From assembly GCA_021650895.1 (NCBI GenBank), contig CP091278.1, positions 525,659 through 589,658 of the forward strand: 64,000 nucleotides of DNA, given 5' to 3'. This DNA is from Candidatus Jettenia sp. GTDB taxonomy: Bacteria > Planctomycetota > Brocadiia > Brocadiales > Brocadiaceae. The translations under genes and the position numbers were made by a program. This document shows positions 20,048-28,728 of the stretch, in pieces; the first letter of the stretch is position 1; each line of letters begins with the position of its first letter. The notes under the pieces were generated by a model, which was given only the letters and a program-made list of their open reading frames with translations, made no database searches and was not told the origin of the DNA.

Positions 20048-21454
20048 TCATCTTGCCCCTATTCCAAATAATACTACCGGCAAGGTTCTCAGGAGTATCT
20101 TACAATCGAGCCAGAGCGACCAATTGTCAATGTAATTCAGGTCTAGCCGCATCCATTCATTGAAATCGGATATCTTGTTTCTTCCATATACCTGCCAAAG
20201 GCAGGTTAATCCTGGTCGCATGCTGAGTCGTCTTCTCTGCCAGGGCTCATATTGACTTACTTCCTCCGGAACGGGAGGTCTTGGCCCTATTAAACTCATA
20301 TCACCTTTCAATACACTCCATAATTGTGGTAATTCATCTATGCTGTATTTCCGTAAGAATTTCCCGACATTCGTCAATCTGGGGTCATTTTCCATCTTGA
20401 AAACAGGTCCGCTCATCTCGTTATATGCGAGGAGGTCTTTCAGCATACTTTCGGCGTTTTCAACCATGGTCCTAAACTTGTATACCATAAACTTTCTTCC
20501 ATTTCTGCTGCACCTTTGCTGCTGAAAGAATATGCGGCCTTTTGATGTTGCCTTTACGGCAATGGCTGCTATTGCAAAAACAGGCGCTGACAGGATGAGC
20601 GCCCAGGAAGAAATGATTATATCGAATAACCGTTTTATATAAAGGTGCAGGATCTTATCCGGTGTACTTTCGAACGTAAGTAACGGTAAGGTATCTACCG
20701 TGCTATATCTTGCCTTCGATAGTTTCAGCTCAAATAAATCCACCGCCACGCTTACCTTTATCCCTTCAGTCTCGCATTCAAACATTACCCTTTCAATCGA
20801 ATTTAACCAGGAACGCGGTACAATAAAGAGTACTTCATCTATGACATGATTATGGATTATATCGGTTATATGATCGAAGGAGCCTATCACCTTATGTCCG
20901 CAAATTACGGTATTTATCTTCACGGGATCTTTATCCACAAGACCGCTGATTTTAATTCCCCATTCCGGATGATTGTTAATTGACTCTATAAAATGCTGAG
21001 CACGCGCGCCGGTGCCAACGATTAAGATATTTCTCGTATTCATCCCTCTCCTGCGATGATACCGGAAGAATTGTATAATGAGGATTTTCTCAATACTGAT
21101 AAACACTACGGCAAAGAGGAATGCATACGCTATGTGCAGTCTGCTCACGGAATCCATCTTTGTGATGAAAATAAAACTTCCAAAAAGACTGCCACCTAAA
21201 AGAGCCGATTCGATCACAATAAACAAAACTTCTGATATAGGTTTTGTCCGTAAGGAGCTATACATTCCAAAATAGTACAGAAGGATTCCCCAAATAATAA
21301 GCAGCGCCGGTAAAAGGACCCCATAGGTTCTCAGGAGATGAAAATGATACGACTGGTGTTGTACGATAAGACCCAGAAAGAACGCTGCAAATACGACACA
21401 CAGGTCCAGGACTATCATAAGACCTCTAAAAATTGCATGGTGTTCTTTTAACAT
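20048..21454 (-). CDS. Undecaprenyl-phosphate sugar phosphotransferase (exopolysaccharide initiating enzyme)
   Basis: 468 residues. Four N-terminal membrane helices (~10-115) and a Rossmann-like CoA-binding region (NILIVGTGARAQHFIESINN) are followed by another membrane segment. The C-terminal bacterial sugar transferase domain includes KRLFDIIISSWALI, YKFRTMVENAE, KYSIDELPQLWSVLKGDMSL, GPRPPVPEEV and RPGLTCLWQVYGRN. This is the polyprenyl glycosylphosphotransferase layout (WbaP/WcaJ type) that loads the first sugar phosphate on undecaprenyl phosphate. Its presence makes the locus a complete Wzx/Wzy assembly system. Confidence 0.93.
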   Translation of the reverse strand: MLKEHHAIFRGLMIVLDLCVVFAAFFLGLIVQHQSYHFHLLRTYGVLLPALLIIWGILLYYFGMYSSLRTKPISEVLFIVIESALLGGSLFGSFIFITKMDSVSRLHIAYAFLFAVVFISIEKILIIQFFRYHRRRGMNTRNILIVGTGARAQHFIESINNHPEWGIKISGLVDKDPVKINTVICGHKVIGSFDHITDIIHNHVIDEVLFIVPRSWLNSIERVMFECETEGIKVSVAVDLFELKLSKARYSTVDTLPLLTFESTPDKILHLYIKRLFDIIISSWALILSAPVFAIAAIAVKATSKGRIFFQQQRCSRNGRKFMVYKFRTMVENAESMLKDLLAYNEMSGPVFKMENDPRLTNVGKFLRKYSIDELPQLWSVLKGDMSLIGPRPPVPEEVSQYEPWQRRRLSMRPGLTCLWQVYGRNKISDFNEWMRLDLNYIDNWSLWLDCKILLRTLPVVLFGIGAR

Positions 21455-21531
21455 GGCTTTGTTAAGGGTTAAAGGTTTATGGAATTATTTATTATCCAGT
21501 ATTCTTTATATATTTTGATCTTCAACATAAT

Positions 21532-21791
21532 TACGTAGGGCGAGGCTTTAGCCTTGCACAAATGCTTCAAGGATAAAACCGAACATATCCTCAACAGAGG
21601 AAAGACTACCCCGCCGGTCATTGCGAGGGTATTGTCCGAAGCAATCTTTTACATGTTTCAGAAGAGATTGCTTCGGGAAAACCCGCGCAATGACATTTTT
21701 TTGAGATCATTACAGGATCAATTCATACTGCCTCTATCAGCGCCATGCTTCCGCCGTGCAAAGGTGCAACCCTAAAGGGTTGCCCTACGTA
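21532..21791. repeat. 260-bp mosaic repeat with TACGTAGGGC ends
   Basis: The ends TACGTAGGGC and GCCCTACGTA are perfect inverted repeats. The left part contains GGCTTTAGCC and the right part CCCTAAAGGG, the two small palindromes that sit side by side in the shorter copies at 26.07, 28.1, 31.63 and 41.38 kb. Between them lie the conserved CCGAACATATCCTCAACAG segment and the GCGAGGGT...GAAGCAATC palindrome. The copy therefore looks like a small repeat opened up by another one. No gene in 21455-21807. Confidence 0.7.
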
Positions 21792-21807
21792 TTTCTGAAA
21801 TATACTA

Positions 21808-22668
21808 TCAATCTTTAACCAGAATAGCCTTCCTTATATACGCTTGTACTTTATCCTTACTCTCTTGTTCCATATCCTGAAACTGTATTCCGGCATATGC
21901 TTTATGGCCATTCATTATTTCCCTGATACACTGCCCCTGTGCTTTAACCGTTTCAGAGCTATCGTCCAGGCTAAACTCGAAATTGTGAAGTCCCTGCCCT
22001 TCTATATTGGCACATCTGATTATCTCTCCGTTCTTCGTATCGATGGCTGTGAGAATTTCCGCAAAAACACCACCCTCGCTCAGGTTAATAATATTCGCCT
22101 TGCATGAGATTGTGCTATTGCCTGTATGGTACTGGAATATTGCCTGAAAAAATGTATGGATTCGGGGATAACATCTTTTCATAATACTGCTGTTTATAAT
22201 CCTTTTTTTTCCGATATCTTTTTTAAAGGATAAAATAACCTTATCGCAATCTGTTTCATGATAGATTTTTACAAAATCTGCATTTCCAGAAATCCTTAAC
22301 ATCTTCTGTATGTCTGGTCCAACATTGAACAACCTGATTTGCATACCACGGGAAACAACGTTTTTGAAGATCTGAATCCCCAGTCCATCAATTTTTCTTA
22401 CCTGCCTCAGATCGATAAGCAGGTTATACCGCCCTTCATCCAGGCAGGTATATAAATACCACTCCAGCTCAAAAACTTCCTGGCCAATTATTTCACCGAA
22501 GATTTCAAGCGCTTGTATTGCAGACTCACCAGTATATGAGGGATGAGATATAATTTTCATTACGGTACAGGTAATTATCTCTTTGATTTTTTGTTTTTCT
22601 CTAGAAAGTTGTACATGACACATAGGAAAAATTGTGCCAACGATTGTGATTATTTGAATTAATGTCAT
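21808..22668 (-). CDS. STAS-PilZ domain protein
   Basis: 286 residues if started at 22668; an ATG at 22560 gives 250 residues and removes a non-conserved leader. Residues ~40-150 resemble a STAS anti-sigma-antagonist domain (YNLLIDLRQVRKIDGLGIQI, where S/T of the phosphorylation site is G). Residues ~170-280 resemble PilZ (IINLSEGGVFAEI, then AYAGIQF), which in other proteins binds c-di-GMP with an upstream RxxxR; here RCYPRIHTF offers a partial match. It lies at the promoter-proximal end of the polysaccharide locus, so a c-di-GMP-linked regulatory role is plausible but inferred. Confidence 0.7.
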   Translation of the reverse strand: MTLIQIITIVGTIFPMCHVQLSREKQKIKEIITCTVMKIISHPSYTGESAIQALEIFGEIIGQEVFELEWYLYTCLDEGRYNLLIDLRQVRKIDGLGIQIFKNVVSRGMQIRLFNVGPDIQKMLRISGNADFVKIYHETDCDKVILSFKKDIGKKRIINSSIMKRCYPRIHTFFQAIFQYHTGNSTISCKANIINLSEGGVFAEILTAIDTKNGEIIRCANIEGQGLHNFEFSLDDSSETVKAQGQCIREIMNGHKAYAGIQFQDMEQESKDKVQAYIRKAILVKD

Positions 22669-22741
22669 AAATACTTATAATATATAACTATAAAGGAAAA
22701 GATACTATGCGTTAAACATACGGGTAAGCAATAGCCCCTAT

Positions 22742-22860
22742 GTTAGGACTCTAACACCTGTAAACAAAACACAGAAAAAATGAATTATGTAACTCTTTTT
22801 AATAACTGGCTTTATATCAATAACTAAAAATCTAACAGGATAGTGTTAGATTTCTAACAT
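22742..22860. promoter_or_regulatory. Cluster of TGTTAGA/TCTAACA inverted motifs
   Basis: Upstream of the STAS-PilZ gene (start 22668) are several copies of one short motif. TGTTAG-GACT-CTAACA is at 22743-22758. A 10-bp hairpin AAATCTAACA / TGTTAGATTT with a six-base loop is at 22828-22853. A further TCTAACA is at 22854-22860. Spaced inverted half-sites of this kind are typical of operators, though an RNA hairpin is also possible. No regulator is assigned. Confidence 0.4.
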
Positions 22861-22896
22861 ATTTCATAAATATCAGATATCATCGGGACTTAGGTG

Positions 22897-23033
22897 GTTA
22901 TAGTAATCCAGAAATGAAACCGAACACAATAAATCAGGTGTGATTCCATCAGCACGGACAAACCAGTTTGTCCGTACCACCCTATCTTTATAATGTCCGG
23001 TTTCATCCTTTGAAACTATAACTTTGATTAATT
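22897..23033. repeat. MITE-like element, ATGAAACC family, with GGACAAAC hairpin core
   Basis: The ends GTTATAGTAATCCAGAAATG on the left and the reverse complement of GTTATAGTTTCAAAGGATG on the right form an imperfect ~30-bp terminal inverted repeat. The core (22952-22983) is the CACGGACAAAC...GTTTGTCCGT hairpin that also occurs inside the 289-bp MITE. A larger unflanked version of the same hairpin pair is at 23271-23412. Confidence 0.65.
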
Positions 23034-23691
23034 TGTACCTGACATCCGAGAGGTTTTCTTTTAAGATGAGCAGAAGAACGAGAGATACCTTTATCAAAAT
23101 TATGGTATATCCTCTTAAGGTAACGCATATGGGAATGAACCCACCCCTAACCCCTCCCAAGAGGGGAATAAACACACCCCTCTCAAGCGGGAAGTATAAG
23201 AGTCCCCCCTCGGGCTTATCTTTACCTAAAAGTCAGAGAGATAAATTTGAGTATTACGATAAGACTAAACAGGGTGGCACGGACAAACCATGTCCCCGTG
23301 CGTCTTGAAGGGGGACATGGTTTGTCCGTGTTGTTCGAATACATCCGTGGATAGGGAATATACCACACTGACAAACAGAGTTTGTCAGTGCCACCCAGGA
23401 AGAGGCTTACAGAGGATAAAAATTTCTCTAGAGACGCCCCCCGACGAGACATCTCTTCATGGTATTCTAAAGATGTGGGTAAGGATAAGCCACTCGGGAG
23501 GGGATTGAGGGGCATATGCATCAAGCTAAAATAAGTAAATGGTGAAGAATAACATAATCCCCCTTAATCCCCCTTTAGAAAAGGGGGAAATGGTGAATGC
23601 TTTAGAAAAGGGGGAAATATTTGATATTTTTGATCAGGCAAACTTTTCTCAAGAGAAAATCCTTCCTTCTTTCTTTCCCCCCTTTTTTAAA
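23034..23691. repeat. Repeat-dense gap without a supported gene
   Basis: The segment contains a CCCCTCCCAAGAGGGG palindrome (~23137-23190), the double hairpin of GGACAAAC and TGACAAAC type (23271-23412), a right-end fragment of the 9-bp-TSD element (AAAGATGTGGGTAAGGATAAG, ~23470-23490), and CCCTTTAGAAAAGGGGG units (~23555-23625). Short ORFs on both strands follow repeat boundaries and have no recognisable protein family. Confidence 0.6.
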
Positions 23692-23959
23692 CTTATCCTT
23701 ACCCACAAGTTAGGTAGAGATCGAAGGTAGAAGCAAGGTAAACCACGAAGTACACGAAGAAAGAAGAACGTAGAGAAGTAAGATTTTGCGAAAGATGGAG
23801 AGACGCAAGATTTTGCGTCTTTACAATTGAGGTAGGGGTGTGTTGCTTCGCCTCAAGAAGGGATCGATCATAAAAAGAATTTATTGAGATTTGGAACTCT
23901 CTTATTCTTCGTGTACTTCGTGCTCTTTGTGGTATTTAAAGATGTGGGTAAGGACAAGC
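23692..23959. mobile_element. 268-bp MITE with 9-bp target duplication, copy 1
   Basis: The terminal inverted repeats are CTTATCCTTACCCACA on the left and TGTGGGTAAGGACAAG on the right. The flanks TTTTTTAAA (23683-23691) and TTTTTTAAA (23960-23968) are an exact 9-bp target duplication. The target lies inside a CCCCCC...GGGGGG repeat. An internal inverted pair has CACGAAGTACACGAAGAA and its complement. It is homologous to 34348-34587, which lacks about 28 bp near the centre. There is no coding capacity. Confidence 0.85.
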
Positions 23960-24133
23960 TTTTTTAAAGGGGGGATTAGGGGAATTAGAGGGGAATATGG
24001 ACACACATTGCTCTTTTTCCTGGGAGATACCTCCTTTTTCATGAAATACGATTCTTAGCTTGACGCATATGGGATTGAGGGGTGGGTAAAAAGAGCAATC
24101 GTTGGGTTTTATCTTTTAAAACCCAACCTGATT

Positions 24134-24410
24134 TATAGCATCCAGTAAATGAAACCGAACAGCATATGGAGAAATTTGATGCTTTGGTTGTATGCAGGTG
24201 TATGGAATCCTCAAACATGCCATTGCGAGGAGTGACGCGGTTGCGAGGCGAAAGCTGAGGCAAACTCAGAGATTCCTTGCTGATACGCTCGAAACAGGCT
24301 CCACAATCTCTGCCTTTGGGATTGCTTCGGAAAAGACCCTCGCAAGACAGGCAGAGTAGTCTTTCTTCTGTTGATGATATGTTTGGTTTCATCCTTTTGG
24401 ATACTAAATA
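24134..24410. repeat. MITE-like element, ATGAAACC family, copy with GAAGCAATC core
   Basis: Left end TATAGCATCCAGTAAATGAA and right end TTCATCCTTTTGGATACTA are imperfect inverted repeats matching the elements at 9984 and 22897. The core contains parts of the CATTGCGAGG and GATTGCTTCGG palindrome. Translated fragments of it resemble those near 10 kb only because the DNA is repeated. Confidence 0.6.
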
Positions 24411-24434
24411 TATAATATATAGGAATTTCAAAGT

Positions 24435-24503
24435 TAGCCACGAATAGACACGAATACCTATGAAAATAAAAGATTTGTGCTCATTCGTGTTCATTCGTGG
24501 CTT
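24435..24503. repeat. ATTCGTGGCT inverted repeat, copy 1
   Basis: Left arm TAGCCACGAATAGACACGAA and right arm TTCGTGTTCATTCGTGGCTT surround ~25 bp. The same arms occur at 40393-40573 within the hydrogenase operon. The remaining sequence to 24775 carries no feature that I can name. Confidence 0.65.
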
Positions 24504-24775
24504 AAAAAAGCCACTGAAGGCCTGATTTAACATTCTGGATGCTATAACCTCTTCAAAAATCAATCACTATCTCCCGATACATATGAAAACCTCTTGAATG
24601 TCAGTTGTCCGGTAACAAGGTATTTTTTCAAAAAAACTGACGTGATATCAAGAAACAATATTGCAAGTTTACCTTTGTTATAGTATAGTAATTGCCCGGT
24701 AAATTTTTAGAGCATTGTGCCCCCTTTTGTCTGTGGAAAAGGAGTAAGAAAAGGATAGTCTTCTTGTATTCTGCT

Positions 24776-25951
24776 ATGGTTAACCTGATTCTCCTTTCTA
24801 TTTGCATTTCCTCAGCAATCATCTGGCTTGTCCTTCTGCTTTTGCCTGTACGCTGGAGGATGTCTGAACGGTGGGAGGCTGCCAATGACCTGCATACATC
24901 AATATCCAAATGGCCCAGCTTATCAGTTATTGTACCGGCACGCAACGAACGGGCGTCTCTTCCTCTGACATTACCCTCCTGGCTGGAACAAGACTATCAG
25001 GCATCCGAAATCGTAATCATCGATGATCAATCAAATGACGGCACAGCGAAATATGCAAGCGATAGTGCAGCTCGATCCAATCGTATGGTACGCATTCTCA
25101 ATGGCTCCACACCCCCACCCGGCTGGACCGGCAAGCTATGGGCGCTTGAACAAGGCGTCAGATCATCATCGGGTGAATGGCTCCTGTTTACTGACGCTGA
25201 TATTCTCCATCGTCCCAACCTATGGCGGGGACTCATGGCAAAGGCTCTGACTGAACAACGGGCAATGGTCTCATTAATGGCGCTGCTTGATACAACAGGG
25301 ATGTGGGCCCGTTTATTAATTCCAGCCTTTGTTTATTTCTTCCATCTCTTGTATCCCTTCGGAAAGGTAAAAGACCCTCATTCCAGCATATCGGCAGCAG
25401 CGGGTGGCTGCATACTCATCTCCCGCCATGCCCTGGATAAAATCGGCGGTATAGCCGGGTATTGTAATGCCTGGATAGATGACATCGCACTTGCCAAACA
25501 AATAAAACGAGCAGGATTTTCAGTCTCTCTTGCATTAACACGTTCAGCAATAAGCATCCGCCCTTATCGCCAACTTCAAGATGTCTGGAGGATGGTTGCA
25601 CGCACTGCCTTCTCGCAGTTGCGGCGCTCATGGTTATCCCTCATGGGAACCGTGCTGGGATTAACCGTCATTTTCCTGGCACCCATAGGAGGTATATTTA
25701 GATTCTTTACCGGCACTGTCTCTTCATGGACGGCCATACTCTCATGCATCACACTCCTGATGATGGCAACCACGTACACCCCAACACTTCGTTTTTTTAA
25801 TCTGAGCTTATACCGGGCGTTTATCTTGCCATTTACCGGGGCGCTCTATGTAGCAATGACAATATCCTCCGCTATCAATCACCTTCTGGGTCAATATGAA
25901 TGGAGAGGTGCTCGCACTGAGATTGTCACCAATGATCACGACGCGAAATAA
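24776..25951 (+). CDS. hpnB: HpnB-like glycosyltransferase family 2 membrane protein
   Basis: 391 residues from the ATG at 24776 (an upstream ATG at 24692 adds 28 unlike residues). There is one N-terminal membrane helix and two to three at the C-terminus (~290-380). The GT2 domain has LSVIVPARNERASLPLTL, EIVIIDDQSNDGTAKYA, PPPGWTGKLWALEQG, LLFTDADILHRP (DxD-like) and CNAWIDDIALAKQIKRAGF. PPPGWTGKLWA and the AAAGGC segment are characteristic of the hopanoid-associated HpnB group. No other hopanoid genes are in the window, so involvement in hopanoid head-group synthesis is inference from the family. Confidence 0.8.
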   Translation: MVNLILLSICISSAIIWLVLLLLPVRWRMSERWEAANDLHTSISKWPSLSVIVPARNERASLPLTLPSWLEQDYQASEIVIIDDQSNDGTAKYASDSAARSNRMVRILNGSTPPPGWTGKLWALEQGVRSSSGEWLLFTDADILHRPNLWRGLMAKALTEQRAMVSLMALLDTTGMWARLLIPAFVYFFHLLYPFGKVKDPHSSISAAAGGCILISRHALDKIGGIAGYCNAWIDDIALAKQIKRAGFSVSLALTRSAISIRPYRQLQDVWRMVARTAFSQLRRSWLSLMGTVLGLTVIFLAPIGGIFRFFTGTVSSWTAILSCITLLMMATTYTPTLRFFNLSLYRAFILPFTGALYVAMTISSAINHLLGQYEWRGARTEIVTNDHDAK

Positions 25952-26753
25952 TAACAAATCTTCACGGAATTTTCCTTAATTCCTGTTTTCATTTTTCATG
26001 CTTTTTTATTGACATATAGTAATGCCTTTGCTAATCTAACCACCGAAAATTGCTGGTCATTAGTAGGGCAAGTAGGGCAAGGCTTTAGCCTTGCTTCCCC
26101 AGCCTGAACGTACACGGGGAATAGCAACCCTAAAGGGTTGCCCTGCGGAATTGCGATGGTAGAGACTCAAGATGTTGCGAAAGCTGTAGAGACGCAGGAT
26201 TTTGCGTCTCTACAGGGGAATGAACCAGCCCCTAATCCCCCCTGACCCCCCTTTAAAAAAGAGGGGAAAGAGGGATAAGTTTAGAAAAGGGGGGAAAGAA
26301 GGAAGGGTTTTCTCTTGAGAAAAGTTTGCCTGATCAACAATATCAGGCATTTCCCTCTTTTCTAAAGGGAGACTAAGGGGGGATTATGCATTTCCTCTTT
26401 TCTAAAGCTGATCAAAAATATCAAACATTTCTCCCTTTTCTAAAGAGGGACTATGCGTCTCCCCCTTTTCTAAAGGGGGATTATGTTATTCTTCACCGTT
26501 TCCATATTTTAGCTGATGCATATGGGGAATGAACCCACCCCTAACCCCTCCCAGGAGGGGAATAAAAAAGTCCCCTCCCGGGAGGGGATTTAGGGGTGGG
26601 TAAAAAGAAAAGTCGTTGAGTTGTGTCTTTTAAAACCTAACCTGATTTCTTTTTCTTGTCTAATCCCGTAGGGATATCATGATTATAGAATATAATAAGT
26701 TTTTTATCCCCTGACGTGTCTTTTCTGAAGCATGAGAAAGGGCTTAATACACT
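25952..26753. repeat. Repeat-filled gap, including one arm (26186-26607) of a ~400-bp inverted repeat
   Basis: 26061-26150 is a GGCTTTAGCC/CCCTAAAGGG double palindrome. 26186-26607 is a composite of AGACGCA(G/A)GATTTTGCGTCT, several CCCTTTTCTAAAGGGGG units, TTGATCA/CTGATCAA-containing spacers and a CCCCTCCCAGGAGGGG palindrome. The whole composite recurs in opposite orientation at 28729-29132, on the other side of two genes. No gene was seen. Confidence 0.75.
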
Positions 26754-27572
26754 ATGATATACTTTTTATTAGCAATAAGTCTTGTTCTTGTTATTTTATT
26801 GAGTTTTACGATTTCCGGGTTGTGGGCAAAGTATGCGAATACTAAAATGATTGCGGTATTTCTCTTTCCGGGTATTGTGGTTCATGAGCTCAGCCATGCG
26901 CTCCTCTGTCTTGCTACAGGAACAACTATCAAAGAACTGAATTTATTTTCATCGAACGGCGGGGGAATCAAATACGACAAGCCTAAGGTATCTGGCGTAT
27001 TTGATTTTATCATTACCTCAGCGCCCATATTCGGTTGCGCCTTTTTCATCTTCTTTATTCCAAAGATACTTTCAAACCCTATCCATTTCAGTAATACATT
27101 TCCTTCTGAATCACACGCTACTCTGAGTGGATTTTTTGCTTTAATTCAGCATCTTTACGATGCGGTGTTAGCTAATCTGAATACCTTCAGAAACCAATTT
27201 CAGATAAAAAATATCTATCATAGTATCTTTTTATTAGCTATTATTATTTTTGCCGTTTCAATAGCGCCTCAAAAACAGGATATAAAATACCTTATCATAG
27301 GATTTGGGATTCTTTCAGGAATCTTCTTTTACCTGGAGAAATTTGGTATACATCTAGCTCAAAATGCCTGGTGGAATTTTTGTCTGAAGGAGTTGTGGGT
27401 AATTACTGCCCTTACTATTTCTGTGCTGATACCCTTGCTTCTCATTACGTTAATTATTATGGGATTTGGTAAAGGATACGCTTTAACTTTTGGGCGTAAG
27501 GGCTCTGGTAAAGGAGCCGGTAAGGGTACAAATAAAAATACGAGGAGCGCTGGCAAACATGATACCAGGTAA
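26754..27572 (+). CDS. Multi-pass membrane protein with M50-like HExxH motif
   Basis: 272 residues, about five to six hydrophobic segments. VVHELSHALLCLATGTTIKE carries HELSH, an HExxH zinc-site candidate in a membrane helix followed by a GTT turn, as in site-2/M50-type metallopeptidases. A distal Asp ligand (NPxDG-type) was not found, so peptidase activity is uncertain. The C-terminal ~30 residues are basic and Gly-rich (GKGAGKGTNKNTR). The gene overlaps the start of the alkyltransferase gene by 14 nt, so the two are probably cotranscribed. Confidence 0.6.
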   Translation: MIYFLLAISLVLVILLSFTISGLWAKYANTKMIAVFLFPGIVVHELSHALLCLATGTTIKELNLFSSNGGGIKYDKPKVSGVFDFIITSAPIFGCAFFIFFIPKILSNPIHFSNTFPSESHATLSGFFALIQHLYDAVLANLNTFRNQFQIKNIYHSIFLLAIIIFAVSIAPQKQDIKYLIIGFGILSGIFFYLEKFGIHLAQNAWWNFCLKELWVITALTISVLIPLLLITLIIMGFGKGYALTFGRKGSGKGAGKGTNKNTRSAGKHDTR

Positions 27573-28083
27573 ACCAGAAATATTGTATTTCAGCAGCTTT
27601 CAAGCATCGGTTGGCTATGTATACATCGCAAAAAGCATAAGAGGAGTTTGCCGGATATCGTTTCCCTGCTCCACTGAAGAAGAGTTTCTTTATCCATTTC
27701 TCAAAAACCCATCTGCAAAAATTCAGAGAAACAATCCAATCCTCACGTATGAAATAGCTATTTTAAGGGAGTATTTTGAGGGTAAACAGATAACCTTTGA
27801 TTTCCAGTTGGATGTAAGCCAGGGCACGATATTCCAAAGAAAGGTATGGAGCAAATTACAGGAAATCCCTTATGGGCAGTGCCAGTCCTACAAATGGGTT
27901 GCGGAGCAAATTGGATCTCCGAAAGCTGCAAGGGCAGTAGGTCTTGCCAATAACAAAAACCCTTTACCCCCTGTAATTCCCTGTCACAGGGTTATCGGAT
28001 CCAATGGAAGTTTAACCGGATATGCTGCTGGACTCCACATCAAAAAGCAGTTATTGGAAATGGAATATAACGCAGTAACATAG
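27559..28083 (+). CDS. ogt: Methylated-DNA--protein-cysteine methyltransferase
   Basis: 174 residues from the ATG at 27559. The active-site motif PVIPCHRVIGSNGSLTGYAA contains the acceptor Cys, and FQRKVWSKLQEIPYGQCQSY plus WVAEQIGSPKAARAVGLANN are the DNA-binding helices. It removes O6-alkyl groups from guanine by transferring them irreversibly to Cys. The reading extends upstream in frame to 27490, but those residues overlap the membrane protein gene and do not fit the family. The product acts alone in the cytoplasm on DNA. Confidence 0.93.
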   Translation: MIPGKPEILYFSSFQASVGYVYIAKSIRGVCRISFPCSTEEEFLYPFLKNPSAKIQRNNPILTYEIAILREYFEGKQITFDFQLDVSQGTIFQRKVWSKLQEIPYGQCQSYKWVAEQIGSPKAARAVGLANNKNPLPPVIPCHRVIGSNGSLTGYAAGLHIKKQLLEMEYNAVT

Positions 28084-28095
28084 AAAAAACAGAGA

Positions 28096-28275
28096 TGTAG
28101 GGCGAGGCTTTAGCCTTGCCTCCCCGCCTGAATACCTGCATGAGGATAGCAACCCTAAAGAGTCTGTGCAAAAAGTATGACTATTTTTAATCACGATACA
28201 TTATATAGTATTTTCTCATTTAGATATGACCTCGCTTAGGACTTTTTGCACAAGCTCTAAAGGGTTGCCCTGCGG
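28096..28275. repeat. GGCTTTAGCC/CCCTAAAGGG double-palindrome repeat, disrupted
   Basis: The repeat starts TGTAGGGCGAGGCTTTAGCC and ends GGGTTGCCCTGCGG, as in the copies at ~26061, 31634 and 41379. Here the right palindrome is split by a 96-bp insertion (28161-28256), leaving CTAAAG on both sides. Confidence 0.85.
28161..28256. mobile_element. 96-bp MITE with 6-bp target duplication nested in another repeat
   Basis: The ends AGTCTGTGCAAAAAGT and ACTTTTTGCACAAGCT are ~16-bp imperfect inverted repeats. CTAAAG occurs immediately before (28155-28160) and after (28257-28262), an exact 6-bp duplication of the interrupted CCCTAAAGGG palindrome. The interior is AT-rich and non-coding. Removing the element and one CTAAAG restores the uninterrupted repeat seen elsewhere. 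Confidence 0.85.
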
Positions 28276-28352
28276 AATTGAAATTCCTTAATGTTAAATC
28301 AGGCCTTCGGCGACTTTTATAACAGTAGTGGCAAGGCACGCCTTGCCACTAC

Positions 28353-28536
28353 TACACTGTCAACTTAATTTACTATAATAGACTCTCTCGTATGTGTCAT
28401 TGCGAGGGGTATTTTCCCGAAGCAATCTCTTTTAAAATATCCAGGGGATTGCTTCGGACAATACCCTCGCAATGACACAGCCCCATGCAGTTGAACCGAT
28501 ACAAACCATATTATCATGAATTATATTGACAGTGTA
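28353..28536. mobile_element. 184-bp MITE (TACACTGTCAA ends), copy 1
   Basis: The termini TACACTGTCAA and TTGACAGTGTA are perfect inverted repeats. The core is the CATTGCGAGG...GAAGCAATC...GATTGCTTCGG...CCTCGCAATG palindrome. An inverted copy of the same length (184 bp) is at 46361-46544. Both copies include the same arms (GACTCTCTCGTATGTGTCAT and GCAGTTGAACCGATACAA). There is no coding capacity. TA at each end suggests a TA target, typical of IS630/Tc1-type families. Confidence 0.85.
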
Positions 28537-28728
28537 CTACATAGTTAGTTTAAAATTCCTATACATTCTACGAGAACTATTATTGGCCCGAAGGGCTGGG
28601 GGTCTCTTGCCAGGACTGAAGGCCCTGAAAATAAGGGATAACACAAGAACAGCCCCAATGGGGTGAAAGATAGCGTTAGCAATGAAGTTCCTTGGATACA
28701 AAATCCTTAGCTTGATGCATATGCCGAT

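Noticed and set aside
23024-23730. Short overlapping ORFs in both directions
   Set aside because: They start and end at palindromic repeats and have no matches to known families.
24039-24563. 174-residue minus-strand ORF containing MKPNISSTEERL
   Set aside because: The same peptide arises near 10 kb because both places carry the same ATGAAACC-family DNA repeat; it is not a conserved protein.
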